Shown here piece by piece: positions 33,934 through 47,077 of a stretch of DNA of 64,000 bases. Position 1 is the first letter of the stretch. Every line of letters starts with the position of its first letter. Both the position numbers and the translations under genes were made by a program. The stretch comes from Phyto melanocephala (taxonomy: Eukaryota > Arthropoda > Insecta > Diptera > Rhinophoridae). The notes beneath the pieces were generated by a model that did no database searches, was not told the origin of the DNA, and was given only the letters and a program-made list of their open reading frames with translations. The stretch spans positions 30,076,421 through 30,140,420 of the forward strand of contig OW799233.1 of NCBI GenBank assembly GCA_941918925.1, in the 5' to 3' direction.

Positions 33934-34178
33934 TGTGGCTTGGAGCTAAAAGGGCCAATGTCAAAATATTTACTTTTGAGAAAATTGGAATTAAACTTTA
34001 ACTTTTATATATGCTTTCAAAGTGACATTGGCCAGTGTTTTATTTATGAAGCTGTTCTGGATTAAGTATGACTATAGCTGTTTTACCAAAATGAAAAAGT
34101 TGAACAAAACAAATCTAATGCAATGATTAACTCAAAAGAGCAAAAAAGTGACATTGGCCCTTTTAGCTCCAAGCCACA
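33934..34178. mobile_element. 245-bp MITE with ~29-bp inverted ends
   Basis: TGTGGCTTGGAGCTAAAAGG continues GCCAATGTCA at the left and is exactly mirrored at the right end (TGACATTGGCCC...AGCCACA). The interior is A+T-rich and non-coding. A short flanking AAAT on both sides may be the target duplication, but this is not certain. Family unassigned. Confidence 0.85.
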
Positions 34179-37169
34179 GAAATAGTACTTGAATTTTTAA
34201 GCACGATTTTGGATTTAATAAAGAATTTAATTCTTGGACTTAGAACTTTACTTTTCTTTCTGTGTACTATTGCCTCACTTATTATTTAATGATTAAATTT
34301 AAGTTTAAATGTTTTTTATTTGTCATAATAATTTTTCTTAATCATACTATTTTTACATGACAACCATATCAGAATTTTTACGAAAAATAAACACTATATG
34401 ATAAAATTCAAACGAACGTTTTATTGTCTTTATTAAATATATTATGAAAAAAAAACAATCCTTATTATTTGAGACAACCAAATATTGTTATGGAGCATGA
34501 CTATGACTTATCTATGGTTTTTCTATGCATTTCTCAGTTTTTACGTCTTTTTAAGTTTGTCAATTTGAAAGGAAATACCACGTGAAATTCGTCCGAGCCG
34601 AATATGCTAATACCCTTTGCCGTCATGTACATAGGTATAAACACCACTATAAGCCTAGATTTTAGATTTCATGTAATACGTCATTTTCCTTAATATATCC
34701 GACGCCATCTTTGACTTTGGATTTTTGCACAGTTACTATATTCTATTAGTCAAGCCCGTTCAATTCATACCCATATTGTTGGTGATAAAACAATTTGGTT
34801 ATTTTTTATTTCGACATTATTTCGATACTCAAGCCCTTTTATTTGAAACCTTATATTTTGTCTCTCGATACTCATACATATACACCTATATAAAAAAGTG
34901 CTACATCATATTTACTGCGTAAGGAAATGAATACACCTTTAATCAATCGATGAAAATCATTTGTATTATTACTAAACTGAAGTAACAGCCCATGACACTA
35001 TACCAACCAAGATAGTAAATTTTTGCAACCTGTAGATAGCGCAGTAATTAAATTATTTATTATATATCTATAGCAAAAAAGGAAAAACTGCTTAAGTCGA
35101 CATAAAGTTAAATTGAGGTAATCACATAATTATAATCCCCGAATACAAAACCAACCTCAGACAAATTCTGAGCAATTTTATACAAATTTACAGGAAGTTA
35201 GAGCATACGAACTTATTGCCTATATCTTTCCACGGAATAATATTTGAAATAATAACTTATTTAAACATATAATTTAGGAAAATTTTATCAAAACGAATAC
35301 ACTATTTAATTTGTGTAGCGCAGGATTCATAAAATAGTCATTATTTCCAATGGAATAAATTGTGAAAAATCAACTTAAAAGTTAAGAAGTGTTTTCATGA
35401 AAAACTTTAAAAACATACATAAGCAGTTTTTCTTTAATTCCACAGATTTGTAGCGAACTATAGCAACGACTTTTATTATATCTTACAATGTGTTTTGTTT
35501 TCGACTGCTGGAGCTGTAATAAAAATAACATCAATTCTTATATGTATCTGTATATGAAGAGAAATGACTAGTCACCCCTAACTTGTTAATACAAATGTTC
35601 ACACATTTTTGCAAAGGATACGGCTTTCATGAAGGTTACTAATTTATTTTATAGACATGTATTGTGTATGTTATTATTATCTAAAAAACAGTTTCAAAAT
35701 ATCTAAATTGTACACCGTTATATGCATAAACATGAACCTTTGCATTTCAAAGCCTTGAAATTCAAATGTTAAATGTTCCTACTAAAATATTTTATTTTTT
35801 GTTGTTGTTACTTTCGTTTGCTACATTCTCTTTACTAGCTGTAAAGTAAATTACTTCTCCTTCCAAAGATTTTTCGTTGTTTTAATTACGGCGAAAAGGA
35901 AAAGTCACGTTTTTGGTGTCTGTTGTTTTATTGCCCAAAAATATCATAAGTTTATAGTTGTTGCTATCTTATTTGCGCAAAATATATACATAAAAATATA
36001 AATATGTATGTGTGCACCAGCATAAGTAACAAATTTATTAGCGCAATACAAACAAGTCCTTGGCAGTTTATTTGATGGTGGTCGTGGCAAACCAACTTGG
36101 CACCCAAGTTTTTGTTGTGAAAATTTGCCCTAGATTACTTTGGAGGATAAATAAGAATAACTTTAAGGGCACGCTAAGTAATTTTGAGTGAGGGAAAGAG
36201 TTAAACGAGCAAGAAGTTTGTTTTTAAGGAATAGTGGAAATTAATATTTTATCTGTATATTTTCGTTGAGGTAGTTAGAGCAATTGAAAAATTATTTGCT
36301 TGGAATCCTTAAAATAAGGCACTTAAATGAGTTTATGTTTTGTACTTTAGTAGTGGTTTATAATGGGTTATGGCAATGGATTTTAATGCTGTCGTAAAAA
36401 GGAAAACTTAATTAAGAATATAAATAAAAAAACAAACGCACAATAAATTTTATTCAAATATGGAGGTATATATTTGGTAATTTCAGGGTTATTGTATAAT
36501 TAGTTAACACAATTTTCCGTTTTTCTAATTTTTTATCAAAATTGTGATCCTAACTATTAATGGTTTACCAAGTATGTAGGTGTTTTGAATGTTCATTCCC
36601 TTACTGTTTCCAAATATTAAATGTTTTTTTTTTAATTAAATTGCAAATTAATTATGAAAGAATCTATTTAAGAAATCTTACTGGCTATTTTTGATATGCA
36701 AATATAAGGAAAGCCTTGTTTGTATTAATTTATTTAAAAAAAAATATAAAATGGCTCTAAAGATAGGTAAGCACTAGATATATATTATATTTGTTACACG
36801 TTACTGAGAAGCAGAAAAGCAGTGTGTGAAAACATTTGAAATTCATGAATATATTGAGACACTTGCTGAAAGTTTTTATACTACAGAGTAATTCGAACTG
36901 TTAAAACAATTCTTTTTTCTTAAATCTAATCCTTTCGAATAGGCAGTCCGCAATATGTATATTAACAAGGCCTCAAAGGTGTACTCATAGAAAGCCCTTA
37001 AAATATGACAATGAAAACAACATACAACATACACCGGATAAAAAACTGCAGCTTTGGTTATATTGTTAAATGTTTCGTGGAAGCGGTATGAGAAGAGATT
37101 AATCCCGCTTTCGCTCTAAGTAATACAATCTTGATCTTGTCAACTGTCTCAGAATAATATTCAAGCATT
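34179..37169. other. A+T-rich intergenic, no gene recognised
   Basis: A family A/B-like head remnant (GAGCCGAATATGCTAATACC) is at 34595-34616. Nothing else recognised. Confidence 0.45.
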
Positions 37170-37930
37170 CCATTGAAAATAAAGTGAGCTGATTTCTCTT
37201 ATAAAATTTGTTTATGTAAATGTAAGGCAGAATAATGAATGGAAGAAAGTTTTATGATACGATAAACATTGGTGTAGATGTCCACCAGGGACGTGTACTC
37301 TCTCCACTTCGATCCAATTTTGTGCTGGATATAATTAAACAACAAGCTGCAATGCAAAGAAATATTATTGGTTGGGACCTTCAAAATATGCTTCACAAAC
37401 TTTTCACATTGATGGCACTCAACTTTAAAAAGTAGAATCCTTTTGCTACCTTGGAAGGCTAATCTACAAACAAGGCAAGAATTTTGAATGTTGTCTTAAA
37501 TGTATTAATGGTCAAATATTTCACAAAGAACAAACCTCCAAGTATTAAGTTCCAATGTAAAGCTGGTTTTATTTTATGGGTGTTAAGCCTCACATGCCGC
37601 CAGCGCTTGTTCTAAGCATCTAAGCATAATTGCACTTAAAACAGTCTACGAAGACTTCTTTAGATATATTTCCCAAGCACAAAACAAAAAGAGATAGATC
37701 ACACACTTCGTAAAGATGATAATGACATTGCCTAGCAGGCAATAGATTGCAATACTCAGAAAATTATGTGTAGAGGACGACCTGCTAATTTATGGAAACG
37801 GCAAATTGATATTAAAAATCGACGGGAGTTCGTAAGAGCTGGAGAAAAACCAAATCTATTACATAAAACAGTCAGAACCAAACGTACCAGTTACGGCCCA
37901 TATTCCTTTGAGAAACAAAAGGAGTTCATA
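37170..37930 (+). pseudogene. Non-LTR retrotransposon (LINE) reverse transcriptase, 3' fragment
   Basis: Pieces in shifting frames follow the end of a LINE reverse transcriptase. NGRKFYDTINIGVDVHQGR followed by VLSPLRSNFVLDII (about 37237-37340) matches the TGVRQGC-LSPLLFNLVLD block. The FADD active-site motif is not preserved. FCYLGRLIYKQG (37435-37470) matches the FCYLGS motif downstream. HTLRKDDNDIA, a stop, then QAIDCN and CRGRPANLWKRQ (37705-37810) matches the C-terminal HTLRK...RGRP-TWRR block. Multiple stops and frameshifts. Clade not assigned; no poly-A tail or target duplication seen. Confidence 0.85.
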
Positions 37931-38201
37931 TGTATAATATATTATTTACGACCTGTAATTATATTTATAATCACAATATTTATTAATCTTGCATTGAAAC
38001 GTAAAAATAAATGTCCTGAGTATAGTACAATACAGTCACACTTCATGCTACCACACTCAAATTTGTTTTTACTTTTCACTCAGATATCAACGATATTTAA
38101 AAAATAGTTTTTTGATGTCCCAAATCGGTAAAAACTGTTGCCTACTAAATCTACAGGACAGTAGCTAAAAAATAATAATAGTTTTTAATTACTTTTTTAA
38201 A
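37931..38201. other. Spacer between LINE fragment and MITE
   Basis: A+T-rich; no feature seen. Confidence 0.4.
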
Positions 38202-38203
38202 TA

Positions 38204-38438
38204 AAGGGTCCGCCATCTAGCGTTTTTTTTTCGTGAATAGTAACACTTAGGTCATGTTTGATTTGACAGATAATTAGTTTTATCCTTCCGCTGAACGAAT
38301 ATGGTTGTGTATATGCTGGAACAACCCTGGGAAATATTGCGACATTTTCAGATGAAGCTCATATTGATCTTGGCGAGCAAAATTTACGCTTTTGGGGCAC
38401 AGAAAACCCGCACGCATACCTTTATTTGGTGGACCCTT
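38204..38438 (+). mobile_element. 235-bp internally deleted DD41D element
   Basis: Flanked by TA (38202-38203 and 38439-38440). Ends AAGGGTCCGCCA and TGGTGGACCCTT are inverted repeats with one mismatch. The interior keeps a piece of the transposase gene around the first catalytic Asp: SDEAHIDLG then QNLRFWGTENPHAY, joined directly to the right end. It is a deletion derivative of the same subfamily as the fragment at 18848-19195, which shares the GTENPHAY block and the GGCGGACCCT end. Confidence 0.92.
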
Positions 38439-38440
38439 TA

Positions 38441-39792
38441 TATATATAAATATATTTATATATATCTTATAAATATTTAAAACCTTTTAATATCTGTTCT
38501 TGGACCATTCATAAAAAGTACAATTGATGTCTTTTTAAAACAAAAATTTCACTTAAAATTAAGAAAAATAATAATTTTTTAACAATTGCCCATTAAATTT
38601 GTGTATGCAATATACTTGGTTACTCTAGTGGTAGTAAAAAAATACTCATCAATGTTGATGAAATAGTGATAATTAAAGACAACTAATTTTATTTGTTATA
38701 GTAAAACTTTACTATTTGATTATGCTTCTAAGTTAAGTAACTTGGAGAGAAGATTTGGTATCAATGAAAAAAAAAACGAAAAAATGTAGAGACATTAAAT
38801 ATATTTACAAGATGTCCTAACACGACATATTGTCATAATGTTCGCAATAGCTTAAACATATTCTTGTTGTTACTGTTGTTTTAAGTAAATACTGTCCTAA
38901 TATAATACTACTGTGTATGTTACGTTTATTGTGCTGTCGTAACTGTTCAGATACCTGCGGCAATCGGCTAAAAATCTGTTAAGCCGAGTTGTGTGTGATA
39001 TCTGTAAGCCACACTTCCGTTATCCGTTAAAAAGACCGGTTATCAAAAATTAAAAAAATTCGATATAAATAAAATTTATTACACTTAGTTATGAAGGCTC
39101 GTTCACAACTGTCATATACATTTAATGTTACTATGTTAGAACATTTGAATTTAGGACACCTTGTGAATACAGTAATTATTATGTTTATCTCTCTGCTACA
39201 AAATATTTCTGTTTCGATAAATTGTTTCTAACAGATATTTTGTTTAAACTACGTTTTTCCAAATCTGGTTAAAGATATACCGTTAGCTATATTAGTATAC
39301 AATACTTAACGCCACGATAAGAAAGTCGAGGTAAATCTTTTTATTTAACTTACTTACACGTGTATGTTATAAATTTGATATAATAATTTTTTTCCTCACC
39401 CCGTAAAATGTTATAAAAATATACACATGTCAATATGCGAAGTCTATTAAAAACGATAAGAAATTGTAGCAAATAATGGATCGAAAAGTGAAAATAAGAC
39501 ATAATAACAATAATTTCTTTTTTTTCGTTTTTGTAATCTTTCTAAATGGCAAAAAGAATAAAGAAAAAAAAACGTAATAACAAACAATTATTATATGTGC
39601 CGTAAGAGATAGAAAATAGAATATTGACTGGAAATTACAGGCAATGAGTTCATATATTCTACATTTTATAGACATATATAAAATGCACAAATACACATAT
39701 TTATATTATCTCTTAAGCAGATACATTCATATATGGGCTTACATGTGTGTGCGTGTTATTTATTTGTTATATTCTACACAATTTTAGGAAAA
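38441..39792. other. A+T-rich intergenic, no gene recognised
   Basis: No supportable gene or element end. Confidence 0.5.
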
Positions 39793-40530
39793 AACAAGTA
39801 ACAGTGCTATATTTGGCCGTGCCGAATCTTATATACCCTTCACAACGTGTAGTCATGCAATAACAATTGTTTGTATCACCATTCATCTCATATAAAATAC
39901 GTACATATGTATGTATATACTGGTTAGAATAAATGTGGCATCGAATCCCAGCTGAGCCAGAACATTTTATTTTATTTAATATATTATTTATATTTTTTAT
40001 TATTTTATTTTTTTATATTTTTTTTTTAATTTTTTTAAAAAAATTTTTAAAAATTTTTAAAAATTTTTTTTTTGTAATTTTTTCATTTTATTTATTTTTA
40101 ATTTTTAATATTTTTTCTTTTTGTAATTTTTGTTTTTGTATGTTTTTTACATGTATGTATGTATGTATGTATGTATGTATGTATGTTGTTGTTGTAATTG
40201 TGTAAAAAAACGAGGTGGTCGTGGTTTTGTGCTCATATCTCAGAATGTTATGGGGCGATTGTACTGAATTTCAATAGCGATTCATTCCTGGATATTTCCA
40301 AGAGATTGATACCATATACAGATCTGAGGAACATATAGTTGCTTCTAAAAGTTGATTTCAACCAACACACGGGACAGACGGACAGACGGTCAGGGCTTAA
40401 TCGACTCCTCTATTCATAAGCTTTCAGAAAATATATACTTTATGGAGTCGGAAATGAAAATTGTAGAAATTACAAACGGAATGACAAAGCTATATATACC
40501 CTTGTGCACCACAGGTGAAGGGTATAAAAA
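39793..40530 (+). mobile_element. Family B repeat, copy B3, with inverted central segment
   Basis: Plus-strand copy. Head AACAAGTAACAGTGCTATAT with hairpin, then TATATACCCTTCACAACGTG and the ATTGTTTGTATCACCATTCA block. The tail has (GACR)n tracts at 40372-40391 and a terminal hairpin ending GGTGAAGGGTATAAAAA. The centre (about 39905-40195) carries the tRNA-promoter-like cassette, TGGTTAGAATAAATGTGGCA then TCGAATCCCAGCTGAGCC, and the T-rich tract in the opposite orientation, relative to head and tail, from B1, B2, B5 and B6. CATA/TATG repeats at both edges could have mediated the inversion. Confidence 0.8.
40151..40186 (+). repeat. (ATGT)n microsatellite
   Basis: About 9 ATGT repeats inside B3. 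Confidence 0.9.
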
Positions 40531-42186
40531 TATTGTTAATACAGTGGCGTAAAAATTTTAATGACTTCAACAACAATAAGCTGCTGTTACTGCTTAAGTT
40601 TTAACTGACTTTGTTTTGTAAAAACTAAAGAATAAAGAGCTGTTTTGTAATCTCAATCTTAATTTGTTTTTTTTTTAATTTTAATTTTAATTGGTATTTT
40701 TTGTTTCAGCCTATAAAACTTTTATATAAACTTTAACCCATACAAGTATATAGGAGGATTTATGTATGTGTTTTTATTACTTTTTATTGAACATTTGAAA
40801 ACACACACACAATTCAATAATAATAATAGTAATAATAATAATAATAATAATCCTATAATATCTGAACACGTACACAATGTCTATGGGGAAATAAATATCG
40901 GACTTTATCATTTGGTCTATCCGTACGTATACATACAGACGTACATGCTTATTTAGAATTATATTTATTTGTTATTTCACTTGTTATCAGTGTGGTCTTG
41001 GTATCTTCAAAAATTATCTTGTTTTGTAGTTTTAAGTATTGATAAGAATATGAGTGAGTGGGAGAATTTGTTTGTGTGTACACAACTATTTGTGTTTGTG
41101 TTAACAATAAATTGATTAAATTTGCCGGAAATAGTACATTTTCTCTATCAATATTTATGAAAAACTCACACACACATACATGCTTATGTACATCTAAATA
41201 AACACATACCAAAACGTACTTAATATATAAGATATTCAAAAATTTAATATAAATTAGAAAAAACACAGTTTTGTTATAACAAAATCTGTTGCCAGTTATA
41301 AGATAAAACTGAACATGAGTTGTTATATTTGTTATAAGTTTATAGTTGTAACTACAAAATTCCAATCACTGAGTTTTGATTGGCAAAAATTGATAAATTT
41401 ATGATTAAAACAATACTTAATTTTATGGGCTAATATAAATATGCAAATAACAAAGCCATAACTTTTCTACGGAAAAGCGGCGTATAAAAAGATTCAGCGA
41501 ACATTTCAGTATCGCCTTTTATATAATAATTATTTTTTTTTAAAGACAGATAACTTAAATTGGCAGCAGTTTTTTGTGTAACAGCTGATTTGACAGTTTT
41601 TGGCTGCCTTGACACGAGTTTGATTTGACAATTTATCAAAAATTTACTTCCGCCAGAGCAGGGTTTGCAAAGTTTTCAAATTTATTATGAAAATAACAAT
41701 GAAAATTGAACGGCCATCGAATACTGGTGTACGTGGAATATTGAATTTATTAGCTCACAGTTTTTTATAAATTGGGAGAGTACATAATTATCAATGAAGA
41801 ATGCTGTACCATATTAAAAAGCAACCATTTGTTGCCTGCAATTAAATACCGTGATACTAGCATAGGAATGCCACAGGTAATGTTTTCTTCAGATGTACCG
41901 TTTTATGTACAACACCCAAAATAGTACGCATATGTTTTGAATTATAAATTTTATACCTTTTTTGAAAATGGAATCCCTTCTTATCCCAATTTTATACCAA
42001 GCTTCCGGAACCTACGATTGGGTGTATGATTGAAATTTAGTGAGAAGCATTAGTTTTGCAGAAGAAATACAGACAGAAGAAAATTAAATACAATGTGGTG
42101 TCAAAACTCCAATAAATGCAAAGATATAAAACCAGAGAGAATTTTTTTTTTTAAATTTGTCGAAAATTTTCTAACAAAATTTAACA
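40531..42186. other. A+T-rich intergenic with microsatellites
   Basis: The 138-codon minus-strand frame at 40949-41365 is low-complexity and has no recognisable motif. No gene called. Confidence 0.5.
40816..40851 (+). repeat. (AAT)n microsatellite
   Basis: About 12 AAT repeats with one interruption (AGT). Confidence 0.9.
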
Positions 42187-42352
42187 AAACAAGTAAGAGC
42201 ACTATATCTCTTATATAATATAATCTATAATTATAAACTATAATCTTTTATACCCACCACCAATTTTGTGTATATTTAAAGCACAATATTTATTATTTTG
42301 TTAATCGCTATAGAATAATCTCTTTATAATAAAATATGTATCACTCTCTTTG

Positions 42353-42925
42353 TAGAGGATGGTTAAATTTGAAGGGCCCATGTTTAAGATGAACCACATC
42401 TAAACTTCAACTTTTTTCTTGTATTTCATTTGACATTTCTCAATCTCAGACTTACTCAATTTGAACCGTGGAAAGATACGCAATCGAGCAACGCTTTTAA
42501 ATATTAAAGATTTTTATAAAAATGGGCGTTCAAATCAAAATGCATTTCGTGCACTTCGTGATTCTTTTGGTCAACATAATTGTTCGAATTCGTCCACAAT
42601 CGTGAGAATTGTAAAAAATATTTTAATGTCTGCAAAGCAGGTCTGTATGAAATGTGAAAACATCTGTGAATGCCATCTTAGTTCGTTGAATGGGAAACAT
42701 TGCTGTTTTTCACGATAACGTGATAACAATCGAGCATAAACAGTGTCATTGAAAATTTGGACTATCGGATCGTGGTGTGCCGCCTAGGTTGGGGGGCCAT
42801 CTGGCCGATATTTTGTTCCATACATAATTGAAGCATACAAATATTATCATTATAAAAATAAATGATAATAATTTAATAATAATTTTATTCAAAATCAACA
42901 TAGTCCCTTAAAATTAAACCACCCA
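42353..42925 (+). mobile_element. DD41D-type MITE embedded in A4
   Basis: Ends GAGGATGGTTAAATTTGAAG and its mirror CTTAAAATTAAACCACCC. The frame 42461-42718 contains a worn transposase N-terminus: KNGRSNQNAFRALRDSFGQH then STIVRIVKN, the helix-turn-helix region of mariner/rosa transposases. Further on, in another frame, GNIAVFHDNV matches the ENIAAVAEDV block of the 57493 transposase. The catalytic domain is absent. Confidence 0.75.
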
Positions 42926-44258
42926 TTATAACTTCGGTATGCTAGTAAAATGTTTTCGTAAATTTAGTCTTTCAATGAAAGTGGCCGTTAAAATACGCGT
43001 GTCAAAAAAGTTTCTGCTAATAAACATAACTTAGATATTTCAATATAGTCCTTTAGTATTCCAAAATCTTTATTCATAGAGAATTTAAATGAATTTAAGA
43101 GGAAGAAAGTGAATTTAAGGTTAAATTTTAAGGCCCACAGGGTGATTTAAAATATACATTCTCTGCATTTTTCTAAAACGGGAAATTTATTAGTAAGATT
43201 TTGTTTTTTAAACTTCTATAACATTTTGCTTTTAAAAGATTTTCAAACGAAATAAGTTTTGTATAATTTTAAAATTCGTTAGCCATTAGTACATGAAAAT
43301 AAATTGTTTATAATGTTTAGAGATAATTTTTTTTTACTTAGGTCAAAATTTTCCTAAATTCCCATTTTTAATAGAGCATAACTTCAGGAGAACATAAGCA
43401 TAAGTTGTTAGCATGTCATCTAGTAGTTGCTAGTAGAGTCATCTATCTTATCATCTTTATCTTATATTTAGCTACAGTACAATAAATGGCGCAGTGTAAG
43501 ATGAATAAATGCTAATATATATGACTAATATATTTTTATAAAAATTTAAGGAAAAAAGTGTGCGTGGCGCATCTATTTTCCGTTATAATGAAGACTTTGA
43601 CCAAAAAGCCATGTTTGCAAAATTTCAGAATCGTACATATAGTTTTGTCAGTTTTATTACGTTTTAAATTTGAAATATACACTGTGCGGTATAAATTTTC
43701 GTACATTTTTATCTATAACTCTTTTCCTAATTCATAGATTTAAGCGATTTTCAGGGAAAAATATTCTTTTGACTCGATAAATATATATTCGAAGTTTCAT
43801 GACTACGTTTATGCGTCTCGACACAATTCAAAAGTGAAAGTGGGCGTTATAGTAGGCATGTCAAAGTTGTTTTTGCGAATGAGTAAAACTTAGGTGTTTC
43901 AATATAGTCCTTTATTATTCCAAAATCTTTATTAATACAGAAATTATATGAATTTTAGGTAAAACGTTATATGGGAGGTGGGCGTAAAAGTGGGCGTGGC
44001 ACCTTAATTTTTTGGCATAGTAATGAAATTGCCTAGGGGGATAGACGTAGCAAAATTTATCATCATACCTCTAATTTTAGCGGTTTTATGAGCTTTTAAA
44101 TTTCATTAACGGTATATAACGTGAAAAGTGGGCGTTATAGTAGGCGTGTCAAAGTAATTTTTGCGAATGAGTACAACTGAGGTGTTTCAAGATAGGCCTT
44201 TATTATTCCAAAATCTTTATTAATAGAGAAATTATATGAATTTTAGGTAAAACGTTAT

Positions 44259-44441
44259 ATGGGAGGTGGGCGTAAAAGTGGGCGTGGCACATTGATTTGC
44301 CGTTACAAGAAAGCGTGTCATCAAAAAGCAAAGTCTGCAAAATTTCAGAGTCGTATATCCAATTTTGTTGCTTTTATGACGTTTTTGTTTTTAAATATAC
44401 CGCAAAATACACTGTGCGGTATAAATTTTCGTACATTTTGA
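44259..44441 (+). other. 60-codon frame conserved between family A copies (A4)
   Basis: MGGGRKSGRGTLICR... same frame and length as 22325-22507 and 29295-29477. No known domain. Confidence 0.3.
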
Positions 44442-44908
44442 TCGATAACTCCTCTCCTAATGCAGAAATTTAAACAATTTTCAGGGAAAAATATTGTGTT
44501 TACCCAGGAAATATATATTCGAAGTTTCATGAGTCTACGTTAAGGCGTTTGGACACAATTCCATTTTATTCGATGTTCGAAGGACACGGTTTTTTCGACC
44601 TACTCTTGCTTTTCGAGCTATAACTCTCTTCCTAATATTCCGATTTGGCCAATTTTCAATCTTAAACAAACCTTGTCTATAAGAAAGATTCTGGCTAAAT
44701 TTGAGCCCCCTAGCTTTTTCGGTGCGACCTCTATCGTGCTTTCAACAGACGGACAGACGGACGGACATAGCTAGATCGTCATAAAATCAAACCCCGATTC
44801 AGAATATATATACGTTATGGGGCCTAAAATGGATATTTCGATGTGTTACAAACGGAATGACAAAATGAATATACCCCCACCATTTTTTTGGCGGCGGGTA
44901 TAAAAATT

Positions 44909-47077
44909 GCTTACAAGCTTTGGCAGGAAACTTAACAATTTTCTAAGTGACTTCACGGTATAATACCAAGCATATTTTGAAGTAAAGAGTGTCCTAACAA
45001 GAGCAGAGTATTTGTGTTTTCCACCACTGATCATGCAATTTGAAAATAAAGAGAAGTCTTCAAATGGCCTGTTTTTAACTATTGTAAAAATTAAAGTTGA
45101 AAATATGACCCATTTTAAAAGATTCAATTTAATTTTATAACGCTCCAATAACTTATCAGAAAATTGAATGCACATGGTCACTTGGCTTAATTTCTTGCGC
45201 CGCTTGAACCTTGTATGGGCTAAAATGCCTGTTTAGACCTTATGAAAATGTTTGATGCTGAACGGATGTTCCTTTACTCTCTGCCAGACGTTTCATTACT
45301 GCGCCTATATTTTCGATTCACCTACATCCTTTGATTTTGAATTTTGTAATTTAACCTCTCACTGTTGATTTATTTGGCACACATGATTATTGCGGCCAAA
45401 AACTTGGCATAATTGGAAAAACTTTCATCATTATTGCAATGAGTATTTACAATAACAAAATAATGTTCGTTTAAATACTTCGCGATATTTTAAATTCATT
45501 TGGTCTGTTATTAATTACTACAAAAAAACACAAAATAACTTGTATTAACACAAAGTTAGAGAACGACGTAAATAAATATTAGCAACAAAACAACAAAAAA
45601 CCTCGATATCAAATAATATCCTATTCAAAATGCACGTGCATTCTCATGTATGCTGCTATTGATGTAGGCATAATTTTATTGCTGTTGACATAAAAGTTAA
45701 ATCTTATTCCACTACAGTAAAGAAACGTGTTTCAGTGTGACATAAATCATTTTTCAATTTTAACGTAATCATAAGGAATTTAGGGAGCTTATCACATCTT
45801 TATAATAAATGTAAATAATTTGTCGCATATTCGACATTTTATAACTCGAGAATGACTCAGCCGATACTCAAACCAAAAAATGCGTTTTAAAGATCTACTT
45901 TCACCGATGGTTTTAAAATAAATACTCGGGTTATGCGCATACATTTTTGATGGTGGGTTAACATAATACAAAAACTTGAATGTATATTATTGTATTGTCC
46001 AGCAATGTGGACAAGGTTACCCATTTTTTTTGTAAATCTAATATAAAATAATTATCATATAACATTATCCTTATTCGACTGCTGCTTAAGCTTGTTATAC
46101 ACATCCCTTTACACTTATTTTAACATCATTTGTTTTTATTATTTTTCATTAAAAATTATGCCTTTAGCCTGGTTAATTTAAATGCCTCTGTTTGTATATA
46201 ATTTCTTTGTTCTTTAACAAAGTACGAGTATGTTTAATTTTCTTCTTTTTTTTTTCTAAATTTCCTAATGAATTATTTTCTATATGTATAAATATTATGC
46301 AATTTATATTCTATAATAGAAATGTTTTGTTTTTACCAAATGTTTTAATGTATGTACAACAAAATATTAAAACTTACATGTCTAAGGATTTACATAGTAT
46401 ATCTGTATGTATATATTGTGCTATTGTTTTACGTACATACATTTATAAATGTATAAAATTCTACATATGTGCGTATAAGTATATTTGCTTATATGTATAT
46501 GTTTGTATGTATGAATTTGTAGAAACACATTTGCGTACTATGTGCTTTATGTATAGGAAATAATGCTTAAATTGCTCAAAGCTTTATGCATTTAGGCCAA
46601 AATAGAACAAAGAACACAGCATAAAAAAAGTAGTTGAAAAACATAAAAAGGAAATGGAGTGAAAAAAAAATTAAGTAAAATTGTTATGGTTGGTTGGAAC
46701 GAATTTTTAATGCCCTTTTAATTACAAACTGTAATTTATTTTTTTTATTACGAACTGTAATGTTTTAATCCATTTCGCTCCGATGTTCGAGTAAAATCAT
46801 AAGTTAAAATTATCTTTCTACGAAAAAATATTTATCTATGTAAAACGTAGAATCTCAGGTAAATCTTAGTATTGCTATTAAGGCTGATCTCTGAGCAATT
46901 AGAGAGCTGTATCTCTCTTTCCGATGCTAGCGCTAAATTTCCATAACTCGTAGTTTTAGGTAGCCTTTTAAATTCATAATTTTTAAAAATAATAATAAAA
47001 CTGAAAAAAAAAATGAAAAGCAATTATTGCAAATATATATGAGTATTTTATAATACTTAAAGGAGATGTGTTACATT
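44909..47077. other. A+T-rich intergenic, no gene recognised
   Basis: Minus-strand 111-codon (44846-45181) and plus-strand 123-codon (46192-46563) frames show no recognisable domains; the latter is A+T-driven and Tyr/Ile/Cys-rich. CATA/TATG tracts near 46430-46510. Confidence 0.5.

Larger units (their letters stand above)
42187..44908 (+). mobile_element. Family A interspersed repeat, copy A4
   Basis: Plus-strand copy, 2.7 kb. Head AACAAGTAAGAGCACTATAT (hairpin damaged here), then TATACCCACCACCAATTTTG. The DD41D-type MITE is at 42353-42925, followed by a core shared with A3 in reverse order. About 1.5 copies of the 287-bp unit are at 43848-44290. The tail has (GACR)n (44750-44768) and a terminal hairpin ACCCCCACCA...GGCGGCGGGT, ending TATAAAAA. 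It is the best guide to unexpanded family A structure. Confidence 0.85.

Noticed and set aside
39933..40205. 90-codon Phe/Leu-rich frame
   Set aside because: It is the T-rich tract of family B read as protein; no membrane protein is implied.
40949..41365. 138-codon minus-strand frame
   Set aside because: Composition follows A+T bias and CATA/ACAC repeats; no domain, no coding support.
46192..46563. 123-codon frame with repeated Tyr/Ile/Cys
   Set aside because: Arises from TATGTATA-type repeats; no recognisable motif.
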